A stretch of 64,000 nucleotides of DNA from Ariolimax columbianus (Eukaryota; Mollusca; Gastropoda; Stylommatophora; Arionidae): the NCBI GenBank assembly GCA_036924085.1, contig JAVGWX010000011.1, positions 36,825,710-36,889,709 on the forward strand. Direction: 5' to 3'. The position numbers and the translations under genes were made by a program. The notes under the pieces were generated by a model. It was not told the origin of the DNA. It ran no database searches and saw only the letters and a program-made list of their open reading frames with translations. Every line of letters begins with the position of its first letter. The stretch's first letter is position 1. This document shows positions 58,158-64,000 of the stretch, piece by piece.

Positions 58158-58320
58158 TAGAAGAAACGTAATAAGTAAACGCAACGTAAAAACACAGTGG
58201 AAGAAACGTAACATGTAAATTTAACGTAAAAACACAGTGGAAGAAACATAATATGTAAATGTAGCGTAAACATACAGTGGAAGAAACGTAATATGTAAAT
58301 GTGACGTAAAAATACAGTTC
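58158..58320. repeat. 40-bp tandem repeat, 4 copies
   Basis: Monomer AAGAAACGTAATATGTAAAT plus GTAACGTAAAAACACAGTGG; starts at 58161, 58201, 58241 and 58281. Copies diverge by two to four bases. Confidence 0.94.
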
Positions 58321-58768
58321 AAGGAATACAGCCATACATCTAAACCAAACTTAAATTGAATAAATTTGTTTAATGCTTTCATTTCAAAGTGCAGTAAAAA
58401 GTATACAATAATTCAATTATATTAACTCAGTTAAAATGTTACCAATCACTCATTATGTTTTATTACAAATATGAAATAAAAGCGGTGTTGGCACTGGTAA
58501 GTATTCACTAATATTTAGTTGTATATAAGTATTGAGCACCCCACGCTTCGATTTGATATTTGTGATGAAACATGAGAGATAGATGCAAGACATTTAAGGA
58601 AATATAACTTAGTTAACAGAACTGAATTAGTGTTTGCTGTTCACTGCATATTAAAATAGAAAAAGTTTCAGATATATTTATTTTCTTTGAACCTTATTTG
58701 TCTATCGGAAATAACAATAATAAATTACTCACTCACTCGTACATGCGTTTGTAATATTATAAAACATA
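58321..58768. other. AT-rich stretch, no feature recognised
   Basis: No open frame or repeat of note. Confidence 0.3.
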
Positions 58769-58925
58769 CACTCATACGAACGGTACACACACACACACGC
58801 ACACACATACTCACGCACGACTGCACTAATACATTCACGGATATGCACTCACTCACATACACACACGTACGCACAGACACACATACACATATACATACAT
58901 ACATACACACACACACGCACTGTAT
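58769..58925. repeat. CA-rich microsatellite
   Basis: Imperfect (CA)n with CTCA, CATA and CACG interruptions. Confidence 0.93.
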
Positions 58926-59469
58926 ATTGAATGTTATCAAAACCTTGACCCTGCACAATATTTCAAAAGTACTTTTCAACATATAGTTTATAAATTGTAA
59001 TTATACCATTGAAATGGGTGTATATTCAACGACACTTAGAGAATTTGAACTAAAGATAAACTAATCTAAGTCAACAGATACTCGTAGTCCCACGACAAGT
59101 CTTTGTTTGCAATTCATCAATACACTGGAAGGTCAGTCGTTTGACCCTTGACAATGCGCCAGTTGGAGGGTGCTGACAAATCGTATTCCAGCATAAACAT
59201 TGACTACCAACTGATACATCACGTGACTAGAAGAACATGAAGAGATAGGGATACAAAGCTGATGACACATGGCACTGTCGCGCAATGCAGGACCCAGACC
59301 ACCTGATGACCTGCCCCAACTTCCAGGAAACATGCACTGTGTGCGACATGCTGGAGGCAATGAGAGGACGATCCATGTCGCTGAATACTGGATGCATACT
59401 GTATTATTCTTCTTCGTCCTTCATTCTCGAATGACGTTCAGCCGTGTGAATTAGACCGTGAAATATAAC
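58926..59469. other. Unclassified stretch
   Basis: No gene or repeat is recognised. Confidence 0.3.
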
Positions 59470-59730
59470 ACATGTTTAAGCGTAGTGCTATTCATACACC
59501 CTGTGTTCATTCTAGGATAATCGGACGGAAAATAAACACACAAAAGCGAACGAATCAACCAGTGCATATGAAAAACAACATCACTTTTCCGTGAACACAA
59601 GTGTAAGTCGTCGACTAGTGGGAATTCCCGAAAAATCCATTGTCTAACGGCATTTATACTGAACTAAAACAGAAGAGCAATGTAGACCCGCAGCCACTTA
59701 TGGCGCCATATTTGCTGCTCTTCTTTATTT
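59470..59730 (-). repeat. Dispersed 260-bp repeat, copy 2
   Basis: Inverted match to 20655-20912: GGCTGCGGGTCTACATTGCT, GTCGACGACTTACACTTGTG, TTCACGGAAAAGTGATGTTG and CGTCCGATTATCC on the minus strand. Confidence 0.75.
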
Positions 59731-59754
59731 GGCCCATGGTATTCTCAGAACCTT

Positions 59755-60055
59755 TTCAGGGTCAGGTAAAATATACGGGATCAAGATGCTGTACAGCGCA
59801 TGAGCGGCAGTGGTCAGTGACCAATAGCTGACTGCTAGCGTCAGGGCCAGCAAACCAGAGCTGCAAAGACCCTTCTACACCTCCACGCGGTGATCCTGGA
59901 TAACAAGCTGCAGCAGGACAGACTGGCTTAGGAGAAGGGATCGAAGAGAGAATGCTAACCCGGTACTCAAAAAATGATTGCTGAAGTCGGATGTGTTGGA
60001 CCGAAAGGTCCAAATATCGGAGTCAAGCTGTAAACTACGACACAACGCATTCGGT
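59755..60055 (+). repeat. Unexpanded relative of the 41-45 kb satellite locus
   Basis: Read on the minus strand it gives, in order, GTTGTGTCGTAGTTT, ACACATCCGACTTCAGCA, GGGTTAGC, a single CTCTCTTCGATCC...AAGCCAGTC segment, TTATCCAGGATCACCGCGTG, AGCTCTGG, GCTAGCAGTCAGCTA and GCGCTG...AGCATC. This is the same block order as one spacer, the array and the right flank at 40.9-45.1 kb, but with one 32-bp-like unit instead of about a hundred. Confidence 0.82.
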
Positions 60056-60073
60056 TCTCTGGACTACATTCTG

Positions 60074-60480
60074 ATTAAAATAAGGCGAGGCTGCAGTGGT
60101 TCTGTGGATGTGTATAATGAGAAAAAAAACATGAAAGAAACTAGTAAAAGTTGATTAAGGTTGAGCTCAATCAAAATTTAAAAATGGGTATGGTCAGATA
60201 CCGCACCTAGACGAGAACACAAACAAAACCTACGTTACGACCAATAGTCAACTCATCTGTTTCTGGTAGTAGACAGAAACTACTACCAGAAACAGATGAG
60301 TTGACCATTTTTTCTTATACATTGATTTGTTAATTCAGTGTTGTTGTCCCTGATGAAGGCCCATTGGTCGTAACGTAGGTTTTGTTTGTGTTCTCGTCTC
60401 GGTATCTGACCATACCCATTTTTAAATTTTGATTGAGCTCAACCTTAATCAACTTTTACTAGTTTCTTTCAAGTTTTTTT
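60074..60480. mobile_element. Palindromic insertion, possibly Penelope-like terminal repeats
   Basis: Two arms of about 120 bp (60122-60245 and 60363-60480) are inverted copies with one short indel. Between them a perfect 25-bp inverted repeat (60248-60272 and 60280-60304) has a 7-base loop. The whole is bounded by an exact 18-bp direct repeat, TCTCTGGACTACATTCTG, at 60056-60073 and 60481-60498. The right arm begins CTGATGA-AGGCC-CATT-GGTC-GTAAC (60350-60374), close to a hammerhead core (CTGATGA, stem II, GAAA) with one altered core base. Penelope-like elements are known to carry hammerhead motifs in their terminal repeats; assignment to them is an inference. Confidence 0.7.
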
Positions 60481-60571
60481 TCTCTGGACTACATTCTGCT
60501 AGTTAATCACTTTCAGGGTTTGGTAGCGGGAGATTGAGAACGATCGAAGCCAAGCCAAGCCCAAGCCCAAG

Positions 60572-60640
60572 TCCAGTGTGGGCATTCAACAACAACAACA
60601 ATAACAACAACAACAACAACAATAACAACAACATAACATT
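60572..60640. repeat. (AAC)n tract
   Basis: Preceded by GTGGGCATTCAACAACAAC, the same junction (inverted) as the (TTG)n end of the dispersed repeat at 49290 and 50515, so it is probably another copy's tail. Confidence 0.8.
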
Positions 60641-60834
60641 TCGACTGGAATGACTCCATTCTCTTCTGTGGGGTCATTGGACGTTCTCTTCCATGTTTAA
60701 CAGATGTATGCTGCCACAGAAACAAAAACTGGTTCTGAAAATTGTCACTATAGTTCCCTAAGGATAAGTTGCTTCTGCATTGCCATGATAATAATAATAA
60801 TAATATAATATTTTAAATACATAATGACATCTTG

Positions 60835-61165
60835 AATTAACAGCTGGAAGCCCTGGATTTGACGGATGATACAGCCTTTCAGTCCCACAGCCAAAGCCAA
60901 ATGCAAAGGAAACTGGATAGACTGGATTATACCTCTAAACAAGTCGGTTTGAAGATCCATGGAGAAAAAAACAAAAATAATTAGGGTCAATGCAGGAAAC
61001 ACAGAACCAATCAGCTGAGAGGAATGCCACTGGAAGAGGTATTTACATACCTAGGAAGTATCCTCAACAAGGAAGGAGGGACAGACGAGGATATAAAAAC
61101 AAGGATACAAAAAGCAAGAGTTGCATTCGGAATGTTGAAACCCATATAGAACTCCAAGGAACTTG
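60835..61165 (+). pseudogene. RTE-like RT fragment
   Basis: Reads ALDLTDDTAFQSHSQSQMQR (60849-60908; TDD in place of ADD), LDYTSKQVGLKIHGEKNK, then LEEVFTYLGSILNKEGGTDE and RIQKARVAFGMLKPI (61030-61150). A single frame runs through most of it. It joins the RNase H element near 61170. Confidence 0.85.
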
Positions 61166-61169
61166 AAAA

Positions 61170-62310
61170 GATAACAAATCTGCAATCCATGACCGATATA
61201 AGAGACTGCAGAGCTCAGCAGCAAGCAGAGAAACTAAGAAGACTGACAGACCATCCAATGCATCAGAGACTAAATAGATTTGGAAATGGGAAACTAAAGC
61301 GGAGAAACTTTGCAGAAATAGCCAAAGCAAAGATGAGCGAAGATATTATGAACACTGTAACAACACCAAAGCCCATCCCTACTGTACGCAAACCCACCTG
61401 GAAGCAGCATATCATTCCAGAGGTGGTAGAAAATATACTAGGTGTTGGAAACAAGAACAGCCAGACTGAAAAAGAAAGAAGAGACATAACCCTGAGGTAC
61501 ATAGCGGAAAACTACCCAAGCATGGACTGGACCCATGCATACACCGACGGTTCTGTAACAAACACAACACAGAATGGAGGGGGAGGGGTATTCCTGAGCC
61601 TAACAAATGGTAGAAAAATAACACTGTCAGTGGCAACTGGAAAATTCTCAAGCAATTTCAGAGCAGAGGCAGAGGCACTGAAGGCTGCAGTAAAAGCAAT
61701 GCTGACAGGCGAAAGCAAGGAAAACCAGATATTCCTGTTTACAGATGCCCTGGCCGTGGTTACAGCACTAAAAAGCCAGAAAAAACTGAACTTAATGATT
61801 TAAGAGCAGTACTCTGTCAACTATGTCAGCAGTCCGCACTAAAAAGAGTAGTGGTACAGTGGGTACAGTGGAGGCAGACAGACTGGCAAAAGAAGGTGCA
61901 AGATTACCACAACCAGCCTCTAGTGTGACCAACGAAGAGTCCAAAATGTTTATTAGGGCCAGATACATGGCCAAATGGGGAAACAGAACATACTGGCTAC
62001 ACAAAAAACGATGCCTATTACTATTTGAATAGAAAAAAGCAGGTCGTGGTCTTCAGACTCCGCACAGGCCACAACAGACTGAGGTACCATCTATTCAATA
62101 AATTGAAGATAGGTGGCACTGACGAATGCACGTGCTGTACTGGGAAAATGACCCATGAACATCTGCTGCAAAATTGCCGGACATACGAGGACCAGAGAAA
62201 GCACATGTGGCTATCACCAGTGCCAACACTAGACAAGCTCTATGGCAGTGTCGACAGCCTCAGGATGACAGCTGCTTTCTTCAAACAAATTCAAGTTGAC
62301 GTCTGACAGC
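61170..62310 (+). pseudogene. LINE 3' end with RNase H domain
   Basis: A 204-codon open stretch (61189-61803) carries an RNase H domain: HAYTDGSVTNTTQNGGGGVF (first Asp, 61533), FRAEAEALKAAVKAM (Glu, 61659) and FLFTDALAVVTAL (second Asp, 61735). After a stop, VVQWVQ leads directly to EADRLAKEGA (61872), so the P-G/A-H-x-G-x-x-G-N segment with its His is deleted. A final frame (62025-62306) has FRLRTGHNRLRYHLF and the cysteine/histidine block CTCCTGKMTHEHLL. It ends 20 bases before a GAA tail, the expected 3' terminus of such an element. This is the best preserved coding stretch among the relics, but the deletion and stops make it inactive. Confidence 0.9.
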
Positions 62311-62442
62311 GAAGAAGAAGAAGAAGAAGAAGAAGAAGAAGAAGGAAGGAAGGAAGGAAGGAAGGAAGGAAGGAAGGAAGGAAGGAAGGAAGGAAGGAAG
62401 GAAGGAAGGAAGGGAGGGAGGGAGGGAGGGAGGGAGGGAGGA
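62311..62442. repeat. GAA, GGAA and GGGA microsatellites at LINE tail
   Basis: (GAA)n at 62311-62342, (AAGG)n to about 62410, (GGGA)n to 62442. The run is homopurine and begins exactly at the 3' end of the RNase H element, so it probably grew from the element's own tail. Confidence 0.95.
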
Positions 62443-62489
62443 GAAAAAAGAAGGAAAAAAAGTCAATATGACTTTGTAGGTTCCGTTTA

Positions 62490-63193
62490 TTTTAGTGGAT
62501 CAGTCATTGGTCGTCTGCAAAGAGCAATTTGTTAGTATTTTCCTATTCTGTATTTGCCTCCTTTGTGATTTTATTCCTTTACATGGCAAAGAGGAGTAAT
62601 GAGTGAAAACAACCTTGTCTGACGCCTGATAAATGGGAAACCACTCCGACATATCTTATTTTGTTTTTCCTGCACTCTGGCTGTCCTGAAATAGGGCTTT
62701 GATGTTACTAAGGAGAGGACCTTGCAGTCCTTAATCTTTCAGGATCCCCCATAGTTTACTTTCGTTAAATCTACCGAACGTCTCTTCCTGATCTATGAAT
62801 ATAAGGCTGTTGTTTCCATCATATTCTATAGACTGTTCGCATATTTGTCCAAATGTAAATATTGCGTCTGTGCAGCTCTTTGTTTTCCTGAACGCGAACT
62901 GATTATTTCCTAGTTGATTTTCCAGTATCTGTCTTGCTCTTCTTTCAAGTATCGTTGCATATATCTTGTCTATGTGGCTTATAAGGTAGATTCCCCTATG
63001 CGTTTCGAACTCTTGCCTTTCGCCTTTAATTTTTCCAAATAGAAACGATGATTAATAGTTGCCAGTCTGTTGGTACCTTTCTCGACGTCCAGGCAACATT
63101 GAATATTCTTGTCAGCCAGTCCAGTTGTCCTGAAGGTAGCATCTCTTTTATAATACCATCTATGCCTGCTGTATTATTTTTATTGCAATCTCG
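62490..63193 (-). pseudogene. LINE RT finger-palm fragment
   Basis: The minus strand reads NTAGIDGIIKEMLPSGQLDW, LTRIFNVAW (63080-63165), PTDWQLLIIV, then in broken frames the N-Q-F/L block, ATILERR, DRQEETFGRF-like and WGILKD...LLSNIKALF (62690-62760). This is the first half of an RT domain; catalytic boxes are damaged. Its first codons merge into the 42-bp array. Confidence 0.82.
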
Positions 63194-64000
63194 CACGGCC
63201 GCTTCGGCTTCTCATATCAATATTTCTAAGCTGTGCACGGCCGCTTCGGCTTCTCATATCAATATTTCTAAGCTGTGCTCGGCCGCTTCGGCTTCTCATA
63301 TCAATATTTCTAAGCTGTGCTCGGCCGCTTCGGCTTCTCATATCAATATTTCTAAGCTGTGCTCGGCCGCTTCGGCTTCTCATATCAATATTTCTAAGCT
63401 GTGCACGGCCGCTTCGGCTTCTCATATCAATATTTCTAAGCTGTGCACGGCCGCTTCGGCTTCTCATATCAATATTTCTAAGCTGTGCTCGGCCGCTTCG
63501 GCTTCTAATATCAATATTTCTAAGCTGTGCACGGCCGCTTCGGCTTCTCATATCAATATTTCTAAGCTGTGCTCGGCCGCTTCGGCTTCTCATATCAATA
63601 TTTCTAAGCTGTGCACGGCCGCTTCGGCTTCTCATATCAATATTTCTAAGCTGTGCACGGCCGCTTCGGCTTCTCATATCAATATTTCTAAGCTGTGCTC
63701 GGCCGCTTCGGCTTCTAATATCAATATTTCTAAGCTGTGCACGGCCGCTTCGGCTTCTCATATCAATATTTCTAAGCTGTGCACGGCCGCTTCGGCTTCT
63801 CATATCAATATTTCTAAGCTGTGCACGGCCGCTTCGGCTTCTCATATCAATATTTCTAAGCTGTGCACGGCCGCTTCGGCTTCTCATATCAATATTTCTA
63901 AGCTGTGCACGGCCGCTTCGGCTTCTCATATCAATATTTCTAAGCTGTGCTCCTCCGCTTCGGCTTCTCATATCAATATTTCTAAGCTGTGCACGGCCGC
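63194..64000. repeat. 42-bp minisatellite, over 19 copies, runs off window
   Basis: Monomer CACGGCCGCTTCGGCTTCTC plus ATATCAATATTTCTAAGCTGTG, nearly identical in all copies. A/T variants at the second base and a TAATATC variant occur; the latter recurs at 63504 and 63714, 210 bp (five monomers) apart, marking a larger duplication. The period is a multiple of three, so the 263-codon RSRSGRAQLRNIDM frame is an artefact. Confidence 0.97.

Noticed and set aside
61189..61803. Active RNase H gene
   Set aside because: The final RNase H motif with its His is deleted and a stop follows; the flanks are LINE sequence.
63180..63971. Arginine-rich repeat protein of 263 codons
   Set aside because: A 42-bp minisatellite with a period divisible by three; the related RT reading lies in another frame and contains stops.

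Overview
The window looks like nuclear DNA of an invertebrate animal, most likely a mollusc and possibly a heterobranch sea slug. It holds no prokaryotic operons. Instead it has split exons with GT/AG introns, many decayed non-LTR retrotransposons (RTE-like, CR1-like and RNase H-bearing families), mariner-like relics and tRNA-headed SINEs. Tandem repeats with monomers of 12 to 67 bp cover roughly a quarter of the sequence. The species guess is an inference from repeat style, not from a marker gene.

One host gene can be read. A glycoside hydrolase family 56 hyaluronidase lies on the minus strand from about 31.0 kb down to 12.7 kb. Six exons (30858-30962 coding part, 26023-26250, 23983-24128, 20450-20545, 16748-16867, 12717-12836) join in consistent phase and give about 272 codons; the 3' exons were not found. 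Its introns hold most of the repeats between 12.7 and 31 kb, including a G-rich 27-bp array, twin 17-bp arrays and fragments of at least seven retrotransposons.

Layout: 0-5.6 kb, LINE and mariner scraps and a 15-bp array. 5.7-7.5 kb, an RTE-like reverse transcriptase relic. 8.35-12.2 kb, a nearly full-length but broken endonuclease-RT element carrying three separate internal tandem amplifications. 12.7-31 kb, the hyaluronidase gene. 31-40 kb, LINE 3' fragments alternating with short arrays. 40.6-45.05 kb, a nested satellite (31-bp and 32-bp monomers in three higher-order units). 45.3-47.9 kb, LINE and mariner pieces. 47.9-49.2 kb, a 12-bp array. 49.3-50.5 kb, an inverted pair of one dispersed repeat around 234 bp of perfectly alternating purine-pyrimidine DNA. 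51.5-55.95 kb, two 16-bp satellites. 57-60.5 kb, SINE-like repeats, an unexpanded relative of the 41-45 kb satellite region, and a palindromic insertion bounded by 18-bp direct repeats. 60.8-64 kb, LINE fragments with an RNase H domain, and a 42-bp array running off the window.

The main theme is satellite formation. In several places a short piece of single-copy transposon or dispersed-repeat sequence has been amplified in place, and the unamplified version can be read beside it or elsewhere in the window. No intact transposon protein, rRNA, functional tRNA or CRISPR array was found.
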